Shown here: positions 19,141-27,319 of the stretch, in pieces
Layout: the number at the start of each line of letters is the position of its first letter
Numbering within the stretch: the stretch's first letter is position 1
Origin: Sphaerisporangium dianthi
Lineage (GTDB): Bacteria > Actinomycetota > Actinomycetes > Streptosporangiales > Streptosporangiaceae
Length of the DNA: 64,000 bases
NCBI RefSeq assembly: GCF_042654065.1
Contig: NZ_JBHSFP010000021.1
Span: forward strand, 62,001 to 126,000
Direction of reading: 5' to 3'
The notes under the pieces: generated by a model
Seen by the model: only the letters and a program-made list of their open reading frames with translations
Databases searched by the model: none
Told to the model about the DNA's origin: nothing
Made by a program: the position numbers and the translations under genes

Positions 19141-20442
19141 ATGGGCGTAGAACACCGGATCGTGGTGATGCCGCACTGCGGCTACCTGTCCGAGACCTCC
19201 CGCATGGTGGAGATCTACCGAGCGCTCGCGCAGCGGGGCGCGAGCGTGCGAATGGCCACCCATGGAGGCACCTACGAGTCACTGCTGAGCGCCGCCGGGG
19301 TCGAGTACGACATCGTCGGGCCGCACATGAGCCCGCGGCGTTCGGCCGAGGTCGTCGCCAACGCCACCGGTCTCGGCGACGTGCGGCAGAGCATCTACCC
19401 CGACGACGAGATGGAGACCTACGTCCGCGCCGAGGCGGAGTACTTCCGCGCCCACGGCACGCGCACCGTCGTCACCGGATACACGCTGACCACCATGCTC
19501 TCGACCCGTCTGGCCGGCGCGGCGCTGGTCACCGAGCACGCCTGCTGCTGGGTGCCGGCCGCGTTCGAACGCGGCCTGGTGCCGGCGCCCACCTTCCGCG
19601 CGGCCCGGTTCCTGCCCGGGCCGGTCGGGCGGTCGCTGGCCAACCGGGTGCTGCCGCGGACGCGGTTCTACTGCTCCGGGTTCAACCGCGTCGCCGCGAA
19701 GCTGGGCGCGGAGGGCGTGCCGAGCCTGGGCGCGCTGGTGCTCGGCGACCTGGCGCTGGTGCCCGAGATCCCCGAGGTGTTCGGCGTGCCCGCCGCCGAG
19801 CTGGCGGCCTGGCGCCCGTCCGGACGGCACTACCGGCCCACGACCCGGCTTCGGTACAGCGGGCCGCTCTACGCCCACCTCGACGTGCCCATGCCCGAGC
19901 ACGTGCGGGCGTTCCTCGACCGGCCGGGCCCGATCGCGTACGTCGCCGTCACCTCGACCTCGCCGCGCTTCGTCCGCCGGCTCGTGGCCGCCCTGCGGCC
20001 GCTGGGCGTGCGCATCCTGATCGCGGGCACCGTGCACGATCTCGGCGACCTCGCCGACGAGCGCGTGTGCGTCGGCGGGGTGCTGCCCAGTCATCTGGTC
20101 ATGCCGCGAGTGGACCTCGCCGTCACCGCGGGCGGGCAGGGCAGCGTGCAGAGCGCCCTGGCCGCGGGCACACCGCTGGTGGGCCTGCCGCTGCACGCCG
20201 AGCAAGATCTCAACGTGGCGCTCGCGCAGCGGTGCGGCGCCGCACTGCTGGTCGAGCCGTGGCGCGCGGGAACCGATCGGCTCACCCGGGCGGCCGGCCG
20301 GGTGCTGGCCGAACCGTCGTTCCGCGCCGCGGCCGAGCACGTCCGCGACCTGTACGCCGCCGTGGACGGCCCCGGCAACGCCGCCGACGCCGTACTGGAG
20401 CTGACCGCGCACCACTCGCCGGCCCGGGCCCCGGGAACCTGA
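19141..20442 (+). CDS. GT1-family glycosyltransferase (UGT/MGT-like)
   Basis: The 433-residue protein begins at ATG 19141 with HRIVVMPHCGYLSET and TRMATHGGTYESLL-type acceptor-domain strands. The nucleotide-sugar half shows the GT1 pattern in the AVTAGGQGSVQSALAAGTPL region followed by GLPLHAEQDLN, close to the H-x-x-Q...G(S/T)...P...D/E-Q signature. Such enzymes glycosylate small molecules, including macrolides and lipids, and are often resistance functions. The divergent MarR regulator supports an inducible role against a small molecule. The acceptor is unknown, and a natural-product tailoring role is also possible. Confidence 0.85.
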   Translation: MGVEHRIVVMPHCGYLSETSRMVEIYRALAQRGASVRMATHGGTYESLLSAAGVEYDIVGPHMSPRRSAEVVANATGLGDVRQSIYPDDEMETYVRAEAEYFRAHGTRTVVTGYTLTTMLSTRLAGAALVTEHACCWVPAAFERGLVPAPTFRAARFLPGPVGRSLANRVLPRTRFYCSGFNRVAAKLGAEGVPSLGALVLGDLALVPEIPEVFGVPAAELAAWRPSGRHYRPTTRLRYSGPLYAHLDVPMPEHVRAFLDRPGPIAYVAVTSTSPRFVRRLVAALRPLGVRILIAGTVHDLGDLADERVCVGGVLPSHLVMPRVDLAVTAGGQGSVQSALAAGTPLVGLPLHAEQDLNVALAQRCGAALLVEPWRAGTDRLTRAAGRVLAEPSFRAAAEHVRDLYAAVDGPGNAADAVLELTAHHSPARAPGT

Positions 20443-20891
20443 GCCTGCGCCCTGACCGGCAGGCCCTCGAAGGCGGAGGTGGTTCCGCGCGCCTCGGACG
20501 CCGTACCGGTCGATCGTCAGGGACGGAGTGACGGTCAGGCCCCCGTGCGAACGGACCGGCCCGGGCGCCGCGGCCACCGTGTCGAGCGCGTACCCGGCTG
20601 TGACGCGCGCGACCTGGGCGAACACCTCGTAGGGCCCGGTCAGGTCGAGGATCTGGAAGCCGGGGAAGACGACGAACACGGTGCGCGGACTGTCACTCCT
20701 TCATGTTCACCGAACCGCCGGCATGGCGGCGATGACGGGAACACGACGGATCCTGCCATCCGAGCAGACCCCCTCTCGGCAGAAGGCGTGCGGTCCCGGA
20801 GGTGGGCGGGCGCTCGGTCCGTGCGGTCCGAGAGGTGGGCGGGCGCTCGCTCGGGGCGCGTGCACTCTGGCGCTGCTGGCACGATCGGGGG
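20443..20891. other. Gap between glycosyltransferase and UDG genes
   Basis: Apart from the GlxA stump, this 449-bp stretch has no gene. An imperfect direct repeat containing GAGGTGGGCGGGCGCTCG lies around 20797-20853, shortly before the UDG start. Confidence 0.5.
20500..20679 (-). pseudogene. Stump of GlxA-type (DJ-1/PfpI) transcriptional regulator
   Basis: The complement of 20679-20500 reads VFVVFPGFQILDLTGPYEVF followed by YALDTVAAAPGPVRSHGGLT and SLTIDRY, the standard first 60 residues of GlxA-family regulators (DJ-1/PfpI domain). After that the similarity stops, just before the end of the glycosyltransferase gene, and the AraC-type helix-turn-helix domain is missing. An expected start, M-T-V-R-A from GTG after AAGGAG near 20696-20701, is out of frame with the rest by two bases, which suggests a second lesion. 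The marR/glycosyltransferase insertion may have replaced the remainder. Confidence 0.7.
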
Positions 20892-21686
20892 ATGAGCTTC
20901 GTTCCGCCTGGCAGCGGCTGGCCGGGGGATCCGGCCGGGCCGGACACTCCTGTCGCGGGCACGCCCGAGGAGGTCGCCGCGCTCGCCGCGCGGAGCGGCA
21001 CGCTCGCCGAGCTGACCGCCCGGCAGTCGGTGTGCCGGGCGTGCCCCCGTCTGGTCGAGTGGCGGGAGGAGGTCGCGGACGTCAAGCGGCGGGCGTTTGT
21101 GGGCGAGACCTATTGGGGCAGGCCCATCGCCGGCTGGGGGGAGGACGAGCCGCGCGTCCTGCTCGTCGGGCTCGCCCCGGCGGCGCACGGCGGCAACCGC
21201 ACGGGACGGATCTTCACGGGCGACCGCAGCGGCGACTGGCTGTTCGCCTCGCTGTACCGCACCGGCCTGGCGGCCCAGCCCACGAGCACGCACGCGGGGG
21301 ACGGGCAGCGGCTGATCGGCGCGCGCATGGTCGCGGCCGTCCGCTGCGCCCCGCCGGCCAACAAGCCCACAGTCGAAGAGCGGGCGACGTGCTTCCCGTG
21401 GCTGGCCAAGGAGCTTGAGCTGGTCGCCGGCTCCGCGCGCGTCGTCGTGGCCCTCGGCGGGTTCGCCTGGCAGGCCGTCTGGCCGGCGCTGCGGCAGAGC
21501 GGGTACACGCTGCCGCGCAGCAGGCCGCCGTTCGGCCACGGCGCCGAGGTCGAGATCTTCCACGGCGCCGCGCCGGTGCGCCTTCTCGGCTGCTACCACC
21601 CGAGCCAGCAGAACACCTTCACCGGCCGGGTCACCGAGGAGATGCTCGACGCCGTCTTCGCCCGCGCGGTGACGCTGGCGGGCTGA
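20892..21686 (+). CDS. Type-5 uracil-DNA glycosylase (UdgB-like)
   Basis: The 264-residue protein starts at ATG 20892 after GGGGG. The iron-sulfur family features are visible: cysteines in SVCRACPRLVEWREEV, motif A GLAPAAHGGNRTGRIFTGD and motif B HPSQQNTFTGRVT. The Ala in GLAPAAHG replaces the Asp or Asn of other UDG families, which is the mark of family 5. VVVALGGFAWQAVW is the central strand. It removes uracil, hypoxanthine or xanthine from DNA in base-excision repair. Earlier in-frame starts run through the repeat region and are not favoured. Confidence 0.93.
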   Translation: MSFVPPGSGWPGDPAGPDTPVAGTPEEVAALAARSGTLAELTARQSVCRACPRLVEWREEVADVKRRAFVGETYWGRPIAGWGEDEPRVLLVGLAPAAHGGNRTGRIFTGDRSGDWLFASLYRTGLAAQPTSTHAGDGQRLIGARMVAAVRCAPPANKPTVEERATCFPWLAKELELVAGSARVVVALGGFAWQAVWPALRQSGYTLPRSRPPFGHGAEVEIFHGAAPVRLLGCYHPSQQNTFTGRVTEEMLDAVFARAVTLAG

Positions 21687-21861
21687 ACGCGTACGAGCAG
21701 GGGGCGGCCGAGGGACGGGGGCGGCGGCGAAAGCCCTGCTCCTGGAACGGCCTGAGAGTGAAGTTCGTCACTAGAGGAAAGTTTTACTGATCTTCACTGG
21801 AGAAACCGCTGCTCAAACGGCTATTTTCGGAAAAAACGTCAAAGTTTGATGCCTGGGAGGA

Positions 21862-21936
21862 TTGGCGTCGATAGCCGGTCGTGACGTAACCTTGTGAATG
21901 GTTTCACAAGCGACCATGCCGCGAAGGGGCACTCAC
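21862..21936 (+). promoter_or_regulatory. ndh promoter with Rex-type operator
   Basis: A perfect 20-bp inverted repeat lies at 21891-21910: CTTGTGAA (21891-21898), spacer TGGT, TTCACAAG (21903-21910). TGTGAA-n4-TTCACA is the published operator form for the actinobacterial redox repressor Rex. A weak -35/-10 pair (TTGGCG 21862-21867, TAACCT 21887-21892, 19 bp apart) puts the start point inside the operator. The operator ends 26 bases before GTG 21937, and GAAGGGGC (21922-21929) is the ribosome-binding site. Rex should release DNA when NADH is high. Confidence 0.85.
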
Positions 21937-23256
21937 GTGGACCAGAAGGCGAAGCACATCCTGATCGTCGGCGGAGGTTACGTCGGCCTCTACACGGGCC
22001 TGCGGCTGCAGCGCCTGCTCCGCAACGAGCTGCGATCCGGCCGCGTCCGCATCACGATCGTCAGCCCCCAGTCCTACATGACCTACCAGCCGTTCCTGCC
22101 GGAGGCCGCGGCCGGCAACCTGTCGCCGCGCCACGTCGTCGCGCCTCTGCGGCGGGTGCTGTCCAAGGTCCGCATCCTCAACGGCAAGGTCACCAAGGTC
22201 CACCACGCCAACAAGTCGGTGACGTTCGAGCCCGGCACCGGCCCGAGCAAGGAGATCGATTACGACATCCTTGTCATGGCGGCCGGCTCCATCTCCCGCA
22301 CCCTCCCCATCCCGGGCCTCACGGACGCCGCGATCGGCTTCAAGTCGGTCGGGGAGGCCGTCGCGCTGCGCAACCGGGTGCTCGCCCTGTTCGACCGCGC
22401 CGACTCCACCGATGACGAGCAGGTGCGGCGCAGGGCGCTGACGTTCGTCGTGGTCGGCGCCGGCTTCGCGGGCGTCGAGGCACTGGCCGAGCTGGAGGAC
22501 ATGGCCCGCGACGCCGTGCGCTACTACGACACCCTCAGCGAGGACGACCTGCGCTGGGTGCTCGTCGAGGCCAGCGACCGCATCCTGCCGGAGGTGGGGC
22601 CCGAGATGGGCAAGTGGACGCTCGAGGAACTGCGCGCGCGGGGCATCGACATCAAGATGCGCACGCTGCTCGAGTCCTGCGAGGGCGGCCACGTGGCGCT
22701 CTCCGACGGCGACCGCTTCGAGTCGGCGACGATCGTGTGGACCGCGGGCGTCAAGGCGAGCCCGGTCGTCAACGCCGGTGACCTGCCGCTGGACGAGCGG
22801 GGGCGCGTCAAGACCACGACCAGGCTCACGGTCGCCGGCACCCGGGACGCCTTCGCCGCCGGCGACGTCGCGGGCGTGCCCGACGTGACCAACCCCGGGC
22901 AGTACTGCGCGCCCAACGCCCAGCACGCCGTGCGGCAGGCCAAGGTGCTCGCCGGCAACATCGTCCGCCACCTCCAGGGCCGCCCGCTGGTGGAATACCG
23001 GCACAAGTACGTGGGCTCGGTGGCCGGACTGGGGCTGCACAAGGGCGTCGCGAACGTCTATGGCGTCAAGCTTCACGGATTCCCTGCGTGGTTCATGCAC
23101 CGCACCTACCATCTGTCCCGGGTGCCTACGTTGAACCGCAAGGTCCGCGTGGTGGCCGACTGGACGCTCGCCCTCTTCTTCAAGCGGGAGACCCTCTCAC
23201 TCGGTGAGATCGAGTCGCCGCGGGAGGAGTTCAAGGCGGCCGCCGCCACTGGCTGA
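21937..23256 (+). CDS. ndh: Type II NADH dehydrogenase (NDH-2)
   Basis: The 439-residue protein starts at GTG 21937 after GAAGGGGC (ATG 21916 and 21898 are in frame, but 21898 lies inside the Rex operator). The FAD site ILIVGGGYVGLYTGLRL is at the N-terminus and the NAD(P)H site FVVVGAGFAGVEALAEL near residue 170. Family residues include the PYQPFLPEA-like YQPFLPEAAAGNLSPRH, the FAAGDVAG segment and YCAPNAQHAVRQAKVLA. A C-terminal amphipathic part (WFMHRTYHL...LALFFKRE) should bind the membrane. It passes electrons from NADH to menaquinone without pumping protons. Confidence 0.95.
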   Translation: MDQKAKHILIVGGGYVGLYTGLRLQRLLRNELRSGRVRITIVSPQSYMTYQPFLPEAAAGNLSPRHVVAPLRRVLSKVRILNGKVTKVHHANKSVTFEPGTGPSKEIDYDILVMAAGSISRTLPIPGLTDAAIGFKSVGEAVALRNRVLALFDRADSTDDEQVRRRALTFVVVGAGFAGVEALAELEDMARDAVRYYDTLSEDDLRWVLVEASDRILPEVGPEMGKWTLEELRARGIDIKMRTLLESCEGGHVALSDGDRFESATIVWTAGVKASPVVNAGDLPLDERGRVKTTTRLTVAGTRDAFAAGDVAGVPDVTNPGQYCAPNAQHAVRQAKVLAGNIVRHLQGRPLVEYRHKYVGSVAGLGLHKGVANVYGVKLHGFPAWFMHRTYHLSRVPTLNRKVRVVADWTLALFFKRETLSLGEIESPREEFKAAAATG

Positions 23257-23264
23257 CGGGTTCA

Positions 23265-23305
23265 GGTACGGCTCGCACCCGAAGACCTCGGGTGCGAGCC
23301 GTACC
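23265..23305 (+). terminator. Perfect 18-bp terminator hairpin after ndh
   Basis: The arms GGTACGGCTCGCACCCGA (23265-23282) and TCGGGTGCGAGCCGTACC (23288-23305) match perfectly around the 5-base loop AGACC, beginning eight bases after the ndh stop. It is followed by GTTGTCTGT, a weak U-rich tail. Confidence 0.9.
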
Positions 23306-23486
23306 GTTGTCTGTAGGCATAACAAGGACGCGTGGTGGAATTGGGCGACTTGAGCGGTCTGTTGTTCATTGCCCGAGTCACGGGGGCATGCGACGTATAC
23401 GGTTATCTTGCGGACTACGGAAGGAAGAGCAGAGACGTGGGCTCTGACCCGTTACGCAAGTGTGGTCCGTTACGTATGATTACGGC

Positions 23487-23559
23487 GCCCCCGTAGCCCA
23501 ATGGCAGAGGCAAACCCCTTAAAAGGGTTCCAGTGTGGGTTCGAGTCCCACCGGGGGCA
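23487..23559 (+). tRNA. tRNA with UAA anticodon (decodes UUA), short variable loop
   Basis: A 73-nt cloverleaf is complete: acceptor arms GCCCCCG (23487-23493) and CGGGGGC, discriminator A at 23559, a D-arm of three base pairs (GCC/GGC), anticodon stem AACCC/GGGTT with loop CTTAAAA, variable region CCAGT, and T-arm GTGGG-TTCGAGT-CCCAC. The anticodon is therefore UAA, nominally leucine. Bacterial tRNA-Leu normally has a long variable arm (class II), which is absent here. The 3'-CCA is not encoded. A promoter-like pair TTACGC (23452-23457) and TATGAT (23475-23480) with 17-bp spacing lies directly upstream. Confidence 0.88.
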
Positions 23560-24212
23560 CTCTGCCGGGTATATGAAACGCCCCCGTGTCGGCGACAACG
23601 GCCCTCTGGCCATATCCTTGTCCGTTTGCCGCACGAGGCCGGGTGTTTATCGCCGCCCCGCCAAGCGGGCGCGAGGCGGCCGAACCCTCCATCGAGGGCA
23701 ATCGTTACCATTTTGTGTCATTCGGCCGCCACGCCTGGTCGGCATCCCCGGCGAGCCGGGTCATTCGACGTCCGGGCGGGCGATGATCTACGCACTGTAA
23801 TTGCTTATAAGCACTAAAGGCACCCATAAACGGGTTACGACGAACAATGACGGAAAAATCCCTCCGCGCCAGAGGTTAAGGGGGGGCCTGAAACTTTCAT
23901 TCAGCGGCGGCCTGTCCGTATCGTGGACACCCGACGGCGATCGGCGCACCGGCCCGCGCCGCCGGAAGTCGGAAGGACGGCGCGGCCGGGCGCGCCCGGC
24001 ACGGTGATCCAATCGCAACATGCGGGGACGGAACTCCAGTGCCGGGCCCCTCGTTGTACTCGTTGCCGCCGGAGGCCCGCATGCGGGCTCCCGGCGGCGC
24101 AATACGGCAGGGTCATCCTGACCGCCATGACCGATGACAGTTATTGCTACAGGCGGCAGTTCCCTGTGAGGCTCGACGAGCAGGGTGAGCGCAGGTCGCA
24201 GTGGAGGCAGTG
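23560..24212. other. Long non-coding stretch between tRNA and Bax1 gene
   Basis: No convincing protein gene was found in these 650 bases on either strand. Visible elements are a perfect 12-bp palindrome TGCTTATAAGCA (23802-23813) in an A/T-rich patch, and a strong GC hairpin at 24065-24098, with arms GCCGCCGGAGGCCC and GGGCTCCCGGCGGC (one mismatch and one wobble), about 115 bases before the Bax1 start. Confidence 0.5.
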
Positions 24213-25001
24213 ATGCAGAGCAGGAACCCGGTTCTCAGCAGACTGGGGAAGAACAACCGTCAGTCGTGGGCCGGCCCCACCGCCAGCCCCCAGTACCTGC
24301 AGGACATGTACAACGCCCCGGCGTACGCCCCGCCGACGGCGGCGCGGCCCATGACGGTCGACGATGTCGTGGTCCGGGGTTTCATCACGCTCGGCACCCT
24401 CGTGGCGTCCGCGGCGGTCGCCTGGTACTTCGACTTCCCCCCTGCGGTGATCGCTCCGGCGGTGATCGTGGGTCTGGTGCTCGGGCTGATCGTCTCGTTC
24501 AAGCAGAGCACGAACCCGGCGCTGATCCTCGGCTACTCGGTGTCCTACGGCATCGCCATCGGCGTGATCAGCAACGCCTTCAACTATCTCTACGAGGGCA
24601 TCGTCTTCCAGGCCGTGCTCGGCACGATGGTCGCCTTCGGCGGCGTGCTGGCGGTGTACGCGCTCAAGATCTTCCGGCCGACGCCCAAGTTCACCAAGTT
24701 CGTCGTGGCGGCCGGCTTCGCGGCCGTCGGCCTGATGCTGGTCAACTGGATCGCGAGCATCTTCACCCAGGGCGGCCTCGGGCTGCGCACCGACAGCCCG
24801 ATCGGCTGGATCTTCAGCGTCGCGATGATCCTGCTCGGCTGCTTCTTCCTGCTGCTCGACTTCGCCGCCGTCGAAGAGGGCGTGCGTGCGGGCGTCCCCG
24901 AGAAGTACTCCTGGCTGATGGCCTTCGGTCTCACGGTGAGCCTGGTGTGGCTCTACCTGGAGATCCTGCGCTTCATCAGCTACTTCTTCAACAACGACTA
25001 G
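24213..25001 (+). CDS. Bax inhibitor-1/YccA family membrane protein
   Basis: The 262-residue protein starts at ATG 24213, with GGAGG five bases upstream of it. After a polar N-terminus of about 50 residues (SRNPVLSRLGKNNRQSWAG) come about seven transmembrane helices, including FITLGTLVASAAVAWYF, VIVGLVLGLIVSFKQSTNPA, GIAIGVISNAFNYLYEGIVF, VGLMLVNWIASIFTQGGLG, VAMILLGCFFLLLDFAAVEE and LTVSLVWLYLEILRFISYFF. The terminal Asp-rich NND and FxxLDFAAVEEG match the YccA/YbhL group, whose members may act as pH-sensitive calcium leak channels. A terminator follows. Confidence 0.9.
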   Translation: MQSRNPVLSRLGKNNRQSWAGPTASPQYLQDMYNAPAYAPPTAARPMTVDDVVVRGFITLGTLVASAAVAWYFDFPPAVIAPAVIVGLVLGLIVSFKQSTNPALILGYSVSYGIAIGVISNAFNYLYEGIVFQAVLGTMVAFGGVLAVYALKIFRPTPKFTKFVVAAGFAAVGLMLVNWIASIFTQGGLGLRTDSPIGWIFSVAMILLGCFFLLLDFAAVEEGVRAGVPEKYSWLMAFGLTVSLVWLYLEILRFISYFFNND

Positions 25002-25013
25002 ATCCTCGCGCCA

Positions 25014-25043
25014 GACGCCCCGTCCGCTTGTGGGCGGGGCGTC
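25014..25043 (+). terminator. Terminator hairpin after Bax1 gene
   Basis: The arms GACGCCCCG (25014-25022) and CGGGGCGTC (25035-25043) pair perfectly. Two more base pairs are possible inside the 12-base loop, and a short T-run follows at 25048-25050. Confidence 0.8.
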
Positions 25044-25217
25044 CGCCTTTGTGGGTTCATGACCGAAAACCGGCATGGCAAGCGGAGGTCTGGGTACCTC
25101 AACGCACGGCGACTAATGATCTACCTCGTGTGAGGGAAGACTGGCCTTTGGGCCCTTGCCATCACGGGGCTGGTGATGCAGTGTCAAGCAAAAGAGGCTT
25201 CACTCATGGAGGTGCCC

Positions 25218-25451
25218 ATGTCGTTGAACCACTCACCGGAGACGCAGAACAAGCTGATCGCGAGAGTTCCGGACATCACCGGACGCGCACTCCCAGAGTG
25301 GTTCCAAGCCATCGACAACGGCCCGTCGTTCCTGCGCTGTGATGAGCGGGCCAACTGGCTCGCCGACGAGCACGGGCTGACCCACGGCTACGCCGCCGCG
25401 ATCGTCATCGAGCACGAGCGGCAACGTCGTTCCCGCATGGGCTTCATGTAA
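25218..25451 (+). CDS. DUF4287 small protein
   Basis: The 77-residue cytosolic protein starts at ATG 25218, with TGGAGG ending six bases before it. The region WLADEHGLTHGYAAAIVIEH matches the conserved end of DUF4287 proteins (helix, then L-x-H-G-x-A-x-A-I-V). The N-terminal half is polar with RVPDITGRALPEWFQAID. Function is unknown; members are often found beside DUF5655 or stress proteins. It has its own upstream spacing of about 170 bases after the Bax1 terminator. Confidence 0.75.
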   Translation: MSLNHSPETQNKLIARVPDITGRALPEWFQAIDNGPSFLRCDERANWLADEHGLTHGYAAAIVIEHERQRRSRMGFM

Positions 25452-25558
25452 GCCCCTGCAGTTCAACGCGCCCACGTCATCGCCTGGCGTGGGCGCAGTC
25501 CTGTGCCGGGCACCTCCCGCCGTGACGTTTCCCGGCGGACATGGATCATCATGGAGAC

Positions 25559-25969
25559 ATGGATCTCGACAAGGCCCGTGAATTCCTCAGGAACAACCAC
25601 CGCGCGGTGATGCTGACCTTCCATCCCGACGGCCGCCCGCAGATGTCCCCGGTGACGGTCGGCGTGGACGCCGCCGGTCACGCGGTCGTCAGCACCAGAG
25701 AGACCGCAGCCAAGATCCGCAACCTCCGCCGTGACCCGAAGGTCACCTTGTGCGTGATGACCGACGGCTTCTACGGCGACTGGATCCAGATCGAGGGCAC
25801 CGCCGAGATCGTGTCCCTGCCCGAGGCGATGGAGCACCTGGTCGACTACTACCGCGACATCTCCGGCGAGCACCCCGACTGGGACGACTACCGCGCGGCC
25901 ATGACGCGGGAGCGGCGGGTGATCGTCCGCATCGACCTCACCCGCGCGGGCCCCGACGTCCACGGCTGA
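25559..25969 (+). CDS. PPOX-class, probably F420-dependent, oxidoreductase
   Basis: The 136-residue protein from ATG 25559 (MDLDKAREFLRNNHRAV) has the split-barrel flavin/F420-binding fold typical of pyridoxamine-5-phosphate-oxidase-like proteins. TFHPDGRPQMSPVTVGVD, HAVVSTRETAAKIRNLRRDP, VTLCVM and WIQIEGTAEIVSL are the standard strands. The K-x-R-N-L-R-R-D-P motif is characteristic of the F420-binding Rv1155-like group. The substrate is unknown. ATG 25541 is an alternative start with weak ribosome-binding context. Confidence 0.87.
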   Translation: MDLDKAREFLRNNHRAVMLTFHPDGRPQMSPVTVGVDAAGHAVVSTRETAAKIRNLRRDPKVTLCVMTDGFYGDWIQIEGTAEIVSLPEAMEHLVDYYRDISGEHPDWDDYRAAMTRERRVIVRIDLTRAGPDVHG

Positions 25970-26098
25970 GCCCACGACCGGGCGCCCGCGGACGGCTAAC
26001 GGACACAAGCCCGGGGACGCGCTCATGGACACATCCGGGGACGCACTGGGCCCGGGGACGCGCTCACGGCCCGCCGTGGGCGCGTCCGGTCGCGGCGG

Positions 26099-27319
26099 CT
26101 AGTTGAGGCGCTCCAGCAGCATGGCCATGCCCTGGCCGCCGCCGACGCACATCGTCTCCAGGCCGATCGACTTGTCGTGGAAGCGCAGGCCGTTGAGCAG
26201 CGTGGAGGTGATGCGGGCGCCCGTCATGCCGAACGGGTGCCCGACGGCGATGGCGCCGCCGTTGACGTTCAGCCGGTCGATGTCGATGCCGAGCTCGGTG
26301 TAGGACGGGATCACCTGCGCGGCGAACGCCTCGTTGATCTCCACGAGGTCGACGTCGGAGATCGACATGCCCGCCCGGCGCAGTGCCTGCCGGGACGCCT
26401 CCACCGGCCCGAGGCCCATGATCTCGGGGGACAGGCCGGTGACGCCGGTCGAGACGATGCGGGCCAGCGGCGTGATGCCCAGCTCGGCGGCCTTCACGTC
26501 GCTCATCACGACCACCGCGGCGGCACCGTCGTTCAGCGGGCAGCAGTTGCCGGCCGTGACCGTGCCGTCGGGCCGGAACACCGGCTTGAGCTGGGAGACC
26601 GCCTCGTAGGTGGTGCCGGGCCTCGGGCCGTCGTCCTTGCTGACGACGGTGCCGTCGGGCAGCGTGACGGGGGTGATGTCCTGCTCCCAGAACCCGTTGG
26701 CGAGGGCCTTCTCGGCGAGGTTCTGCGAGCGGACGCCGAACTCGTCCTGCTCCTTTCGGCTCACGCCCCGCAGGCCCGCGACGTTCTCGGCGGTCTGGCC
26801 CATGGCGACGTAGACGTCGGGCATCCGCGCGTCCTGGCGAGGGTCGTGCCACGTGGGCGCGCCGCCCTCGGCGCGGGCGTCGGTGCGCTCCTTCGCGTCC
26901 AGGAAAAGCGGGTTGGTGGTGTCGGGCAGCGAGTCGGAGCTGCCCTTGACGAACCGGGAGACGCACTCGACGCCGGCCGAGATGAACACGTCCCCCTCGC
27001 CCGCCTTGATGGCGTGGAAGGCCATGCGCGTCGTCTGGAGCGAGGAGGAGCAGTAGCGGGTGACCGTGGTGCCGGGAACGCCGTCCAGGCCGAGCAGAAC
27101 GGACACCACCCGGGCCATGTTGAAGCCCTGCTCGCCGCCCGGCAGGCCACAGCCCAGCATCAGGTCGTCGACCTCGTTGGGATCGAGCTGCGGGACCTTG
27201 TCCAGCGCGGCCTTGATCATCTGGACGGTGAGGTCGTCGGGACGGATGTCCTTGAGCGACCCCTTGAAGGCGCGGCCGATCGGCGAACGCGCCGTCGCGA
27301 CGATGACTGCCTCGGGCAT
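26099..27319 (-). CDS. Acetyl-CoA acetyltransferase (thiolase)
   Basis: The 406-residue protein has thiolase motifs throughout: nucleophilic Cys near residue 90 in TRYCSSSLQTTRMA, NGGAIAVGHPFGMTGAR with the catalytic His, and the second Cys in ETMCVGGGQGMAMLLE. LVEINEAFAAQVIPSY is the conserved NEAFA segment. It catalyses the reversible Claisen condensation or cleavage of acyl-CoA in fatty-acid oxidation or acetoacetyl-CoA formation. It stands alone, with no FadB-type partner next to it, and is transcribed leftward. Degradative or biosynthetic direction cannot be told from sequence. Confidence 0.94.
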   Translation of the reverse strand: MPEAVIVATARSPIGRAFKGSLKDIRPDDLTVQMIKAALDKVPQLDPNEVDDLMLGCGLPGGEQGFNMARVVSVLLGLDGVPGTTVTRYCSSSLQTTRMAFHAIKAGEGDVFISAGVECVSRFVKGSSDSLPDTTNPLFLDAKERTDARAEGGAPTWHDPRQDARMPDVYVAMGQTAENVAGLRGVSRKEQDEFGVRSQNLAEKALANGFWEQDITPVTLPDGTVVSKDDGPRPGTTYEAVSQLKPVFRPDGTVTAGNCCPLNDGAAAVVVMSDVKAAELGITPLARIVSTGVTGLSPEIMGLGPVEASRQALRRAGMSISDVDLVEINEAFAAQVIPSYTELGIDIDRLNVNGGAIAVGHPFGMTGARITSTLLNGLRFHDKSIGLETMCVGGGQGMAMLLERLN

